Positions 45,442 to 56,779 of a stretch of 64,000 nucleotides of DNA are shown one piece after another (the first letter of the stretch is position 1; every line of letters begins with the position of its first letter). The notes below the pieces were generated by a model. The model saw only the letters and a list, made by a program, of their open reading frames with translations. It had not been told where the DNA came from and did not search any database. Both the position numbers and the translations under genes were made by a program. The stretch is from NCBI GenBank assembly GCA_910591455.2, contig OU342805.1:26635147-26699146 (forward strand), given 5' to 3'. The DNA comes from Pholis gunnellus. Taxonomy: Eukaryota; Chordata; Actinopteri; Perciformes; Pholidae.

Positions 45442-46450
45442 TCCTGTATTGTCATTGTTCTGCTACTTTAAACTACTACTCTACTAAATCTCAGAGGGAA
45501 CAGTTGTACTTATTTTAATTCCACTACATTTATCCAACAGCTTTGGTTCATTTGAACATTTGTACTGTTAATACAAAATATATTAATATAATAATAATTA
45601 TGCATTATTAAACTACTATACTAGTACAAAGTCAATAAAATGAGCTCCACTTTTACCAGCTGGACCATTAAAGTAATAAACATTAATGCATCAATACTTA
45701 TAACATATTATTCTGAAATAGTATATTCTGCATGATGAATAATTTAACTTTTTTACACTACTAAAATACTTGTAAATTAGTATTTCTACACTGTGGTATA
45801 AGTACTTTTAAGTAAAACACTGGTCTCATTTGTGAATAAATAACTAAACAAGTGTTTTTTGATACATTTGAGACTAAGTTTGGTCTCGACTGTACAAACT
45901 CAGTCCACATATTAGCTTTTCCCGCAGCTTTCAACCACATCTCACAGTCTTCAGCGGCGTCGTTATTACAACACTAAAATAAAAGTCTGGTTTCTATGTT
46001 GACATCCTGACAACTTACAGAATTAGCTGGTGAGCTACTGTAGCTGGAGAGCTAGCCGCTAACATGCTAGCTAGCTGGGAAGAGGCTATTCTTCTGTTTA
46101 ATTCTCTGGATTTCTCATTATTTCATTCAGTGTGTATGCTAGTTAGCTCAGTGGCTAACATTACAATAAGTCCCCACACTGTATAGTGACACGTAGCTGT
46201 ATCAGTACGATGACTTCCTGTCTGCTAATTGTGTGAAACCAGTTTATACTCGGACAGAGGAGCTTCAATAATAGCTAATGAGCTACGATAGCTTCCTCGG
46301 TTTGAAATCTCAACAGCTGGTTAATGAATCTGAGTTTGTCAAGTCTGACAGGATGTAACTAGAAAGGTGCACTCAGTAGAGGGCAGATCTCCATCACTTG
46401 TGTCTTCAAACGATTGATTGAATACAACCAACAATTTGTCGTTAAACACA
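45130..46450. other. AT-rich spacer, no gene
   Basis: Holds (TA)n at 45403-45438, AGTACTTTT-type repeat text (45340-45830) and GCTAGC-rich stretches near 46050-46080. No conserved frame. Confidence 0.5.
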
Positions 46451-46689
46451 CTTCATTAAAAATCAAAAACAAGCGGCGATGTATGCAGGCAATCGGCTCG
46501 AAGTTGTTGAATTAGACATTTCTTTCAATCTTGCCAAAAACGAAATTAAACTCACCTCAAGGTGTCTGCCAGCGTACTCGGCAGCGCGTGTACCGGTACT
46601 TCCGTTAGCCGAACACACCGTCCAAAACAATAAGAAAAATATTTCTGCCACTCCGTTTGTCTAGCTGGGGGTCGGCGATGCACTCAGCA

Positions 46690-46925
46690 GTCAATATAAA
46701 ACGGGCAATAAAAGGTGTTTTGAGAAAGTGTGAGTCACCACAACCAGTAGAGGTCCTTAAGCATGCAGCCATAACTGGTTATCCAAAATATTATGCAGCT
46801 CGCTGCAGCAGAATTAGAGATTAGCCGTGGACGGACGCAGAGGAGCACATTCATTCACGGATGCACGCGACCGATCGCATGATGCTCCTGGCAGAGATAA
46901 TGACAATAAAGCATAAGAGAAATAC
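46690..46925 (+). repeat. Unnamed interspersed repeat, copy B
   Basis: See 32320-32600. Shared phrases in the same order include GCAATAAAAGGTGTT, GCCATAACT, TAGCCGTGGACGGACGCAGA, TTCACGGATGCACGCG and CTCCTGGCAGAGATAATGA. Copy B is followed by an AT-rich tail. Confidence 0.6.
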
Positions 46926-47754
46926 ATTTTATTGAGTTGGTGCTTACTAACTTTGAGCACACAGAGCGAGGTAAAGACCAGTTTGAACTTCAACACAAGT
47001 CGCTCACTATCAAGACGTCACACAACTCTTCTGGAAGAGACTGTGTAGAAGCACACTCGGAGAGCGCAGACCCTCACCAGGACCACGCACTCGAAATGTA
47101 TCAAAATGAAAAAATATTTTTTACTGTAACGATCAACAGTAAAAATGAAAAGGCACACATGACTGGCAAATACTAACATACAAGTACGACACCATTGAAA
47201 GGTTTCACATGACGGGAGAATACTGTTGAACTTGGATGTTAAATTTGTTTTACAGTCCAGAAAAGCGTCAGCGACCCTCGATCATTATTGAACCACAACG
47301 GTGCAACTGGGCTCTAAATATGTAATTAGTCTGTTTTTCTTTGTTCAGCTTATATTCCAATAGTGCTAACAATAAACTAACCTTCTGTTTCTATTGTGAA
47401 GTTTGACGAAGATATTATTTAAATCTGCACACATTTTGATGCTAAGCTTGATTTCTTCTGTTCTTATTGAACTCAGAGGGATCTTTGTCTCTTCGTCGTA
47501 CAGCGTTTTGTTCTCTGTGTACTAAAATAAATAACATTAGTTTAGAAGATTTTCTCCAAGCTAAAAGCATTAACGACCATTCAGAAACAGAGTCGTCCTC
47601 TCAGACATCTGAGGGTAAATATTGTACGTGTGTGTGTGTGTGTGTGTGATCGAAGTGTGTTTCAGGTTGTTTCTCTCATGTCTGTTTGTGTCTCTGCAGG
47701 TCAGCAGGATGAAGATTCACTGAAGTCCGTGTTCTTGTTCACAAGTCGTGGTGC

Positions 47755-48015
47755 GTTCACTGGTCTGTGTTTACTGGTCTGTGTTTACAGGTCTGTGGTG
47801 CGTTCACTGGTCTGTGTTTACTCGTCTGCGGTGTGTTTACTGGTGTGTTTACAGGTCTGTGGTGTGTTTACAGGTCCGCGGTGTGTTTACTGGTCCGCGG
47901 TGTGTTTACTTGTCTGTGGTGTGTTTACTGGTCTGCGGTGTGTTTACTGGTCCGCGGTGTGTTTACTGGTCCGCGGTGTGTTTACTGGTCTGCGGTGTGT
48001 TTACAGGTCTGTGGT
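47755..48015 (+). repeat. 19-bp minisatellite just upstream of ascl5
   Basis: About 13 units of the form GGTCTGCGGTGTGTTTACT, with C/T and CT/CA changes (some units end TTTACAG). The last unit ends about 15 bases before the ascl5 ATG. Two other frames and the ascl5 frame stay open through it. Confidence 0.85.
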
Positions 48016-48028
48016 CCGTGCAGGTCAC

Positions 48029-48469
48029 ATGATGAGCTCCACCTTCTCTCCATCATCTTACCTGAGCTTCGGTGTGTCTCCCCCTGCTGGTCACCGTGAG
48101 GACCGCGGCGTCTCTCAGCACTCTCTGTCCGGCTCCGTCCCCTTCCTCCTCTACCCCACAGGCATGGACGCTCTGAGGGGCCCCTACCTGGCCCCCTTCC
48201 ACCACCACCACCACGGACACTTCAGCGTCTACGAGTGTCCCTTTGAGCCGGCGTTCATCCAGAAGCGCAACGAGCGCGAGCGGCAGCGGGTGCGGTGCGT
48301 GAACCAGGGCTACGCCAAACTGAGGGACCACCTGCCGGGTCAGAGCGCCGACAAGCGCCTCAGCAAGGTGGAGACGCTGAGAGCCGCCATCAGGTACATC
48401 AAATACCTGCAGGGCCTGGTGGAGCTGGAGGAGGACCGGACTGTGGAGGAGAGTCTGACGGAGAACTGA
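48029..48469 (+). CDS. ascl5: Achaete-scute family bHLH transcription factor 5
   Basis: This encodes a 146-residue nuclear bHLH factor that would pair with E-proteins on E-boxes. The N-terminal part has SVPFLLYP (36-43), a His run (58-62), and VYECPFEPAFIQ (67-78) directly before the basic region. The bHLH covers about 79-131: basic KRNERERQRVRCVN, helix 1 GYAKLRDHLP, loop GQSADKRLSK, helix 2 VETLRAAIRYIKYLQGL. PFLLYP and FEPAFIQKRNERERQRV are typical of ASCL5 (AmeloD, known from tooth epithelium) and separate it from ASCL1/2; ASCL3/4 are the next possibility. I chose the ATG at 48029 because conserved sequence starts there. An in-frame open stretch from 47630 consists of the minisatellite. 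The tail after helix 2 is short. An acceptor-like CTCTGCAG ends at 47700. Confidence 0.9.
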   Translation: MMSSTFSPSSYLSFGVSPPAGHREDRGVSQHSLSGSVPFLLYPTGMDALRGPYLAPFHHHHHGHFSVYECPFEPAFIQKRNERERQRVRCVNQGYAKLRDHLPGQSADKRLSKVETLRAAIRYIKYLQGLVELEEDRTVEESLTEN

Positions 48470-48829
48470 GACCAACTCCTTCAACTTTCTGTTTGACTTG
48501 AACTGAGGCAGAAAGACCTGAAGACAAGTCAACACTCATTAGAAGGACGATTAGCTATTAGGCTACAACAATAAGATTAACAACAATAGATGCATTAGAG
48601 ACATTTATGCGTTTTTATTAACGTTAGACTCAACAAACAGAACAAACATCACTGGGACTGAAAGTTCAGAAATCATTAAAACAGGAGTTGGATATAAAAA
48701 AGGTTCCACTTCCTACTTTTTCTATGTACTTGTTTCCAGAGCTTTCACTTGTGGAAGTTTGAAATATTCTCTCTATCAGATTTTCATCTATGTAGTGGAC
48801 ATTAATGACAAATAAATTATTTACTATTA

Positions 48830-48935
48830 TGTGTTTTTAGTGTGTAGCTTTTATATATGATGATTTTAATGTAAAGTGTCTGAGTATCATGAAAAGCGCT
48901 ATATAAATAAAATGTATTATTATTATTACATGCAG
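48830..48935 (+). repeat. Teleost repeat tail (AAAGCGCTATATAAATAAAA)
   Basis: GAAAAGCGCTATATAAATAAA followed by ATGTATTATTATTATTA is the common 3' end of a fish LINE/SINE. It sits in the presumed 3' UTR region of ascl5. Confidence 0.6.
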
Positions 48936-48939
48936 CGCG

Positions 48940-51620
48940 TGAGCTGACAGGAATTAAAGGAGTCAACTGAACGTCCTTTTATTAAAGTCAGATATTATAG
49001 ATCAGCAGCAGAATATTCTCTTTAGTAACGATGTTTATCACTTTAAGGAAGTTGCTCTAAAAATGTAATAATTGTATTATTTTCCTCTTTAACTAAGCAA
49101 CTTCAGTCCTGATCATAACTATCAAATGTTTATTCATTTAAAATGATTGTAACCCTTTTAAATGTTTCTTTACACGAGTTTGGTTTAAATGAAAAAAAAA
49201 AAAAAACATTAAAAATGTTTAATTTTTTGCGGTTTACCCATTTATTTATCTTAAACACAGGGTTATGTCATTGATTTTTGATCAAGTGCTCAATACAGCA
49301 GCCCCTAGTGGACACCAGGAGTATAGCATGTACAAACTGATGGAAAATAGTAAAAAGCACAATTTAGAAATAAACAGATTTGATACTGTAACGGCTGTGG
49401 GATCAAACATTTGTCCTTTTTTTGGGCTAAACAGTTTTATTATAGAATTATTTTGGGAGCTGAGGTTAAAAAAATCTCAAATATATCTGATATATATAAT
49501 AAACAGGTATTTAGTCATAAACATCAGCATTAGACGCATAAAATGATCAACTCAGTTATTACAGTTCATCCTCAGGGGAACACGAATGACTCACCACATT
49601 CTAATCACAATCCATGAACTAGATGTTGAGCTGTTGCTGCTGAGAGATGAACAGTGAGGCCTGTAGGTGGCGCTGTGTTTACCCGTCTCTCCTGCAGCTC
49701 CTCTGGTTGAGTGAACAGCTCCCCCTGCTGGACAAACTACAGCCTCACATCTGTTAGGAACATTAACTTATGGAGGAAAAAAGCAAGAAGGAGCCAGTGT
49801 GTGATCATTAAATATTGATTTAATATTCAAATCGCTCGTGTTCAGTTGTGAGGAAGCGATGACGCAGAATGAGTTACCCACCACACAAAGCATTAGAAAA
49901 ATAAAAAGCTTTTCTTATGACTAAAATAAACACCAAAACATTCCTCCCGTTTCCACCTGCGCCTCCTGTTCGACTCCTTTAAAAACTTAATTTAAAATGT
50001 GCCATTTTCCTTCTGATCATTAATTATTAGTCACAACAACATCAGCTGACAGAAGATAAACACCAAGCATCTGCCAGACGATCCTCGTGTCCACATGTTT
50101 CTTTATATATTAACACACTAACTCCTGACTCGGCATTAATAAACTCAAACATATGACTCACGTCAGCTGTGGAGCTCTTAAAGTAACGATGAGTTGAATG
50201 AAGCCAACTGTCGGTTCCTCTTCTGTTTTTTAGATAACAGGAGATCATGAAAATAAACATTTGGGTTTTTTTCAGTTGCAGGTCACATCTGGTTTAAAAG
50301 TGTCTCTCAAAGGATTTCATGTAAATAAAGACGTCGGTATCTGTTGAAGCTGAAGGAGGTAACGCAACGGCCCATTGAGGAAAGTATTAATATATTTATA
50401 TATTTGCAATACGAACATTTCCTACTGATGCAGCTTCACAATAAAAGCATTCAACAGGACTTTTAATCTGAAGGAGTCACAGGAAATGTAAATCGAGAGC
50501 AGAAACCCTTCATGTGTTAAAGAAAACTGATATTCAATTTATCAAAATAACAGTTTAACGTTCGTCATTACAGTTTACTGACGAGTTCACGCGTTACAAC
50601 AAAAACGCATTTCTGCATCTCTCAAAGTGATGATTTTAAATCATTATGTTTATGTGTAACTAGATTAAATTAAATGGTCACTGACAGTTAAATCTTAAGG
50701 ACGGCCACTTTAAACCGACACTGAAGCATCAACGCTTCGTCACATCAGAGTAAATAACTTTAGTTTTGACTTAATAAAAAGAAATTATGATTTTCTCCTG
50801 ATTTATTTCTAATGGCTGCCGGTTCTTAGTTTTATTAAACACGTTCATGTGAACAGTTTAATAAAAAATAGTTTATTAATAAAGACTAGATTAGAGGAAC
50901 GTTAGAACGTTATTAATACAAGTTCCTCAAAAATAGCTTTTCTTTTCTTTTCCTGAATATCTGAGCAGAGAAATTATAATAGTGCATTTTTCTCCCTTTT
51001 ATATGAATGAATTGATTAAATTAGTAACTGTTAGTTTTATTCACTTCTTTAAATCTTCTGTTGAGTAGATTCTCCACAGTCGACATGATGCATTCACTTT
51101 AAAATGAACCCATGAATGTTTAAATTATATCAAATCAATACTACAACCAACATTCGTGGTCTTAGTTCTGAATTTATATCATAACTAAAAGTTTAAAGTT
51201 GTCGTGCAGCTGTTTTATTAACCAACACTTCTTCAGCTGTGAAGGAATGTTAATACCAGAGATTAATATACTGATTAGAGGAAGAACACTATTGATTATC
51301 AGTGATCAGTGGGAGGAGCAGGTAGAGGAGCTTTAATCTACACTAACGAGATCGATTCATGCAAATCGATCCGATTCCAACACTTCAGTTCGTCCTCACG
51401 TCACTCAAACACGAGCTTTAAATCTTTGGCTTTGAAGTCAAACTAGAAGCTTATAAAGAAACACCTGAATCGTCCTCAAACCGGTTTCATCTTCTGTGAA
51501 GACCAACGAGTCCACAGGAAGTCCTCAGCTGTTCACCCGAGTCACAGAAAGAAGCTGCTGATCTGATCTGATAACAATAAAACGATTAATTTAACAAAAG
51601 TGTGTTTCAGGTGGAGCTGA
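48940..51620. other. AT-rich intergenic space, no gene
   Basis: I find no conserved frame, splice pattern or RNA signature. Only short frames under 95 codons are present. Confidence 0.5.
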
Positions 51621-51624
51621 AATC

Positions 51625-51860
51625 ATAAGAATCAATTCATCGATTAGTGGATCCAGTCTGATGATCGGTTACTCCATTTTTAACAGTCTCTCAAATGTAA
51701 AGAGATATATATTAGTGAACTAAAACTTTCTGCCGTTGTCGAACAAAACAAGACTGAGGACATTTTTTGACGATAAATGATGAATAGATTAGTTTATCTA
51801 ATCATTTAAATCGATATTGAAAACAACGTTGTTTCATTTGATGGAGTTTTAAAGAGTCTG
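51625..51860 (-). repeat. Teleost GGGCTGCAAC/ATCGATTAAT element, degraded copy
   Basis: Text such as AATTCATCGATTAGTGGATC, AACTTTCTGCCGTTGTC and TAAATCGATATTGAAAACAA fits a diverged copy of the element at 58575-58880. Confidence 0.4.
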
Positions 51861-52299
51861 AAGAGTTAAATAATGTTTTACATACTTTTTTCTGATAAAA
51901 ACAGCCACTTGTTTCTGTGATTTAATCATCAGCACTGAAAGTGAAACTGTAAACTGGATGATGACACAAACAGAACAGCTGCAGATATTTTTAGACGTCT
52001 CCAGAAATAAAAATAAAAAGGAGGACGCTGTCCCAACAGGACACGGTGACGACTTCTCTACTAACAGTGAAGCGCTTCAGGACATCAGTATTTTACTGAA
52101 GCAGTCGGTCATGAAGCGGCTTTGAATCGTGTTTCAGTCCAGAGACGAAGCTGCAGAAACAAAACAGAGAAGAAGAAGTCAGTCAGTAAAGAGTCCAGCA
52201 GCTCTCAGTCTGTCCACATGTCCTCTGTGTCTCTATAGTGTCTCACTGCTCAACAAGTGCAGCTTCTCATGTCCTCAGTAGGACAGGTGTTGACCTACA

Positions 52300-52640
52300 A
52301 GGTCCCAGGACGTAGAGGACGAATCAATTGTCCTCCAGCATCCAGGACATAGAGGGCAGATTGAGCTCAGACATCAAGGACAGATCATCCCTCAGTATTC
52401 CTGGACGTAGAGGACAGATCGATGGTCCTCAGACGTAGAAGACAGATCGATGGTCCTCAGGCGTCCTGGACATAGAGGACATATCGATGGTCCTCAGGCG
52501 TAGAGGACAGATCGATGGTCCTCAGGCGTAGAGGACAGATCGATGGTCCTCAGGCGTAGAGGACAGATCGATGGTCCTCAGGCGTAGAGGACAGATCGAT
52601 GGTCCTCAGGCGTAGAGGACAGACCGATGGTCCTCAGGCG
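52300..52640 (-). repeat. 28-bp minisatellite grown from the ppp1r15b stop region
   Basis: The core CGATGGTCCTCAGGCG occurs eight times between 52411 and 52640, with one A-for-G change, mostly at 28-base spacing; looser units extend left to about 52300. On the coding strand a unit reads GCCTGAGGACCATCGATCTG, so each unit repeats the GCC-TGA that forms the last codon and stop of ppp1r15b. A longer unit (with GTCCAGGA) at about 52465 matches the true coding end best. Confidence 0.85.
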
Positions 52641-55600
52641 TCCTGGACGCAGAGGACGGAGACGAGGCGGCAGTACACCAGGTGTCGGTGCTGTGGCTGC
52701 AGACAGAAGGCGATGCTCTGCTCCACCTCCTGGCAGCGCCTCAGGAACCTTGCGCGGTCCCGGGCCAGCTCCTCCCAGGGACCCCGCCGGTCCTCCTCTT
52801 CCTCCTCCTCACCACAGCTGGCAAAGAACTCCTCCACGTCGTCACAGAAACGGACCTGAAACAAGAAGTCCCGTTTAAAAGCTGATGTAGGACTAGGCCA
52901 GGATATTTTTCTTATATTTTAATTAAAGCCATTTAAATCTGTGACAGATGTCGTCGTTTCAATTTGACTTTTCACTATTTTAAGTATTTATTCTCTTTAA
53001 TACATGTTTATTAAATGCTGCTCTGTGGCTCTGAATGTGTGATCTTTGATTTAGAAGTAGTACTACTGTACAATTCTGAGGTACTTCACTTAGGTATTTA
53101 TATTTTATGCCACTTTCTACCATTAAAACTCAGAGGGTAATATTGTTATTTTTACTGCACTACATTTATTTGATAACTTAAGTTTCTTTGTTGATTTAGA
53201 TTATTAATACAAACTATAAATACCTAATGAATGCTGATGTATTACTATAGATTAAACTACGCAGTAGTAAAGTAATTAAAATGAGCTCCACCTTAACCAC
53301 CTACAACATTAAAGTGACACCATATATAATACTACAATACTATAATATATTGTCTTCTAAAATGGTACTTTTACTACTTTAAATCATATTTTGATGCAAA
53401 TACTTCTACTGAGGTAATATTTTGAATACCGGACAGATATTTCTACATGCAATAGAACGACTTTAAGTATTTGATTACTTCTCCCACCACTTCCTACTAC
53501 AACAGGAAACCTGCAGTAACAGGTGTGGCTCTGCTCTGATTGGCTGTTGGGCATTTTTAAAAGTTCGAAATTTTGTATTTTCTTAACACCACATCCCTTT
53601 ATCATTAATATTCTTATTTGATTTAATAAGTTTAAAAATGAGCAATAAAACTAGTTTTACCCGATTGAGGAAGCGTTATTTTTTTTCTTATGCGATACAC
53701 GGCTAGTGTGACCAGGATAGTACTACATTACTTAATTCAATTCATTTTTAATTTATTGATTATTATATATTTGTGACCCTCCACAGACAGTTAACACTTT
53801 TTTATGTACGAACCTCTGCTGCTTTACTTTGCTGGTTTTATGATTTCATTAAAATCAGTCTGACGTCAGTTACATCAAACATCACAGATTAGTTTTTATT
53901 AATCAACAGAGACTCTGAGACTCTGTCCTGATGAATAAACTGGTTTGTGTGTTTCAGTTCCCGTCAACATGTTTGAGCACATGAGTCACTGCAGCAAAAT
54001 GAGAAGCTTAATTCAGGAAGCAGAGACACCCACAGAGAGAGAGACAGAAAAGAGCGAGAGCGAGAGCGAGAGAGAGCGAGAGCGAGAGAGCAATAAAGAC
54101 AGAGAGACAGACAGAGAGACAGAGGTCCAGGATTATTAAATGACCTGGAAGGAAATAAAACGATCTCACTGTTCAAATTTACTTTTCTGACACAACCACA
54201 ACAACAATTTCACAACCAAGTATTTCAACATCCGCGCTCATTAGCACGGTTCAGTACGGATATAAAAAATAACGCCTTGTTTTGTGATTATCATCATTAT
54301 TATTATTAACGTTTTGCCGATGTTGAATATACTTATTGTAAGTCGCTTTGGATAAAAGCGTCTGCTAAATGACTAATGTAATGTTAGAGGAAACGTCTCT
54401 TTGTTGTGCGTTTGTTTTGATCCCTTTAAGATAACTGGTTGATTTTTTCCCGTCTGGTTGTGTGAGTGAGTGAGTGAGTGAGTGAGTGAGTGAGTGAGTG
54501 AGTGAGTGAGTGAGTGAGTGAGTGAGTGAGTGAGTGAATTGTGAATAAAACAAACAAACTGACCTTCTTGGTCGTGCTGCAGCTCTGTGAGGTGGAGCAG
54601 CCGGAGGAGGTGGAGGGTTCAGAGAAGCCACTGTCCAGCCTCTCCTCAGCCTCCTCCTTTCTGTACTCGGGTGGAGATGCCGGGTTATGGCGGAGGAAGC
54701 CAGAAGGAGTCTGGGAGGCCTCCTTCTTTGCCTTGGTGGTCCTGGTCCTGGACCCTGCCACCTTGACAGGCTTTTGCGTCCTGAGCGTTGCCTGGAAGTT
54801 AAGCGGGCTGTAAGGGTCCAAGGAGCAGCTGAAGGAGCTCAACAGGCGGAGGCTTTCAGCTTCGTCCACCTCGCTGGCAGAGGTGGAGTCGTCCCAGAAG
54901 TCGCTACCGGATGGAGGGGAGGAGGAGGTGAGGGTGGAGGGAGGGAGAGAGGGAGGAGAGGAGGCCGGGGTGGACTGGGCGGAGGACGGAGGCGTGGAGG
55001 TGGGGATGGGGATGGTCCGGGGCAGGGAGGAGGTGACGGTGTGCAGCTGGGCGGTGAAGTTACGGGGGTTGTACGGGTCCACACTTTGGCACAGAGAGCT
55101 CAACAGGCGCTCCGCCTCAGAGTCCACATCACTGTCTTCATCATCCTCTTCATCATCTTCTTCATCATCGGTCGAGTCGGACTCATCAGACGAGCCCTCG
55201 CTGTCAAAGCCAGCATCATCATCATCATCATCATCGGACTCCCCGTCTGATTGGCTGCTGCTTTCGTCGTCACTGTAGGGGCAGCCCATGATGAAGGCGA
55301 TGGCCTTATTTTGGCACTGGGGGTTGGTGAGCACGGTAGCCTCCATGGACTCTTCTTCTTCCTCCTCAGAGGTCTCTTCCTCCATTTCTGTCTTGACGGC
55401 GGCACTAATTTCAGTCGAATCGGCCTCTTCCTCCTCCGGCTGCTGCTGCACTTCACTCGGGGATTTCACCACGCTCAGGTGACAAACCTGGAAGTGTTCC
55501 TCCTCCAGACTGGAGTAACCATTGTCCTGATCTGGGGTCAGAAGTGCCGCCTCACTGCAGGCGGCGGCAGCTCCTGAACAGCTCAGGTGGTTACTGATGG

Positions 55601-56357
55601 TGAGCCGGTGGTCCGTGGTGGACCCCGCTGTGTTCTGGACTGTTTGAAGGCCTCCATTGTTGCACGGCTCCTCTTTGAGGTCAGTCGGTCCAGCGTTTTC
55701 TCCCAGCGTCCATCCCCCAAACGAATCGGTTGTTGTTTCGGGTGCTTTTGTTTTGTTGCCCTCCTCGCCCACCCAGAAGCTGCCCCACCACGTCCCGCTT
55801 TTACCCCCACCTGGGGGCTTTATTTCCTGAGATGACACCGAGCTCAACAGCACATGGCTGAAAAAAGTCCTGACAGAAGACAAGTATCCAATCTGGGTTT
55901 GCTGGCAGAGATTTAAGTCCATTTCTTCTTCTGAGATTGTTTGAATCCCCATTTCCTGCAGAGAATCAGCGGTCAACCACGTTAAAGTGCTGCCGCTTCT
56001 CGGCTCCTGTCGGCCGGATGCTCCCTCGTGCTGACAACGCAGGTATGTCAGGTGAGGAGCGGGGTGCTGTGTGAGCGGCATCATGTCGTCCAGCTGTCTT
56101 AAAAACTCTGTTTCCTCGTCAACAAAGCTGGTTTTTAAACCCACATTGAACCATCCGGCTCCTGTTTCAGACCGGTTCGGGGTTCGTGGTCTTCCCGGGA
56201 GATATCGTTGCAGAAATGCCATCGCGGGCCTAGACAGCAGGCTGATCCACGAGCTTTCCTGTCCGTCCAACCCGGGAGAGGTGACTCCACGCCCGGCCGT
56301 GGAGGACGAACTCTGCCCGCTGGATAAATGTCCCTCGCCGCTCATATTTCTCAACAT
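52634..56357 (-). CDS. ppp1r15b: Protein phosphatase 1 regulatory subunit 15B (CReP), two coding exons
   Basis: It recruits PP1 to dephosphorylate eIF2-alpha and so restores translation; human CReP is constitutive and works at the cytosol/ER. Exon 1 (56357-54564) gives 598 residues and exon 2 (52855-52634) 73 more, 671 in total (human 713). The N-terminus has a hydrophobic helix (WISLLSRPAMAFLQRYLPG). TPDQDNGYSSLEEEH is a family signature. Two repeats follow, SSLCQSVDPYNPRNFTAQL and SSFSCSLDPYSPLNFQATL, separated by acidic and Ser/Pro-rich stretches. The PP1-docking motif KVRF (598-601) is formed across the splice junction (AAGAAG, then GTCCGTTTC). WEELARDRARFLRR is the eIF2/actin-contacting part. 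A 643-codon frame that runs on into the intron (THSL repeats) is not the mRNA. pik3c2b lies upstream on the same strand, as in human. Confidence 0.95.
53945..54125 (+). repeat. GA-rich simple repeat in the ppp1r15b intron
   Basis: GAGAGCGAGAGCGAGAGA and GACAGAGAGACA units. The open frames over it (Ser-Glu-Arg or Leu-Ser-Arg runs) are not genes. Confidence 0.7.
54310..54395 (+). repeat. Teleost SINE/LINE tail (GTAAGTCGCTTTGGATAAAA)
   Basis: TTGTAAGTCGCTTTGGATAA, then AAGCGTCTGCTAAATGACTA and ATGTAATG, is one of the most frequent repeat tails in fish genomes. It lies in the ppp1r15b intron. Exact family not assigned. Confidence 0.7.
54463..54537 (+). repeat. (TGAG)n microsatellite
   Basis: About 19 TGAG units, starting 26 bases inside the intron from the exon 1 donor of ppp1r15b. 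Confidence 0.95.
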
Positions 56358-56401
56358 TTTTTCTTCAACTCAAAAGTGCAAAAATATAGATTATGTGACA
56401 T
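56351..56401 (-). promoter_or_regulatory. Upstream ORF overlapping the ppp1r15b start
   Basis: On the minus strand an ATG at 56401-56399 opens a 16-codon frame whose stop TGA (56353-56351) lies just after the main ATG (56357-56355): the text is AAAAAATGTTGAG. The two frames differ by one base. A second in-frame Met of ppp1r15b follows at residue 5. Vertebrate PPP1R15 mRNAs are known to be controlled by upstream ORFs. Whether this stretch is in the mRNA depends on the 5' exon end, because a CAG-GTACGT lies at 56414-56406. Confidence 0.5.
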
Positions 56402-56779
56402 TAACGTACCTGAGAAAACAAGATATCTCAGGCGGCAGTTCAGTGGCTATAATGTGACAGCTGTCAAACTGTGTGAGGCTTGTAGCGGCTCCAGCCCGGG
56501 TCAACAGGAGCAGTTATTATCCATGTATAATACAAGTAACGTGTTTTTTTTTAGTGAAACATTGTGTTTTTTACACTGACTGGCACACATACCGACCTCC
56601 GCAGCGAGAGGGAACCCAAGGAACAACGTCCGTGACACCGGCGCGCTCCGCGGCGTTAACGCTCGTCTGAGAGTGGTGGTTGGACTTCTTTCTGGTGGAG
56701 AATTTCGTGACAGAAAATACGGTGGATGAGTCCCGATGTGAGGACGATAGAAGAGCCATTTTTTGCTTGTTTATCTGCT

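Noticed and set aside
47630..48028. N-terminal extension of ascl5 by 133 residues
   Set aside because: The extension is translated 19-bp minisatellite and a (GT)n stretch; homology to ASCL5 starts only after 48029.
54426..54563. THSL-repeat tail of the long ppp1r15b frame
   Set aside because: It reads through the donor GT at 54563-54562 into a (TGAG)n intron repeat; splicing to 52855 restores the KVRF motif.
54687..55577. Plus-strand frames of 108-187 codons opposite ppp1r15b exon 1
   Set aside because: Antisense shadows of a Ser/Glu/Asp-rich coding exon; no motif of their own.
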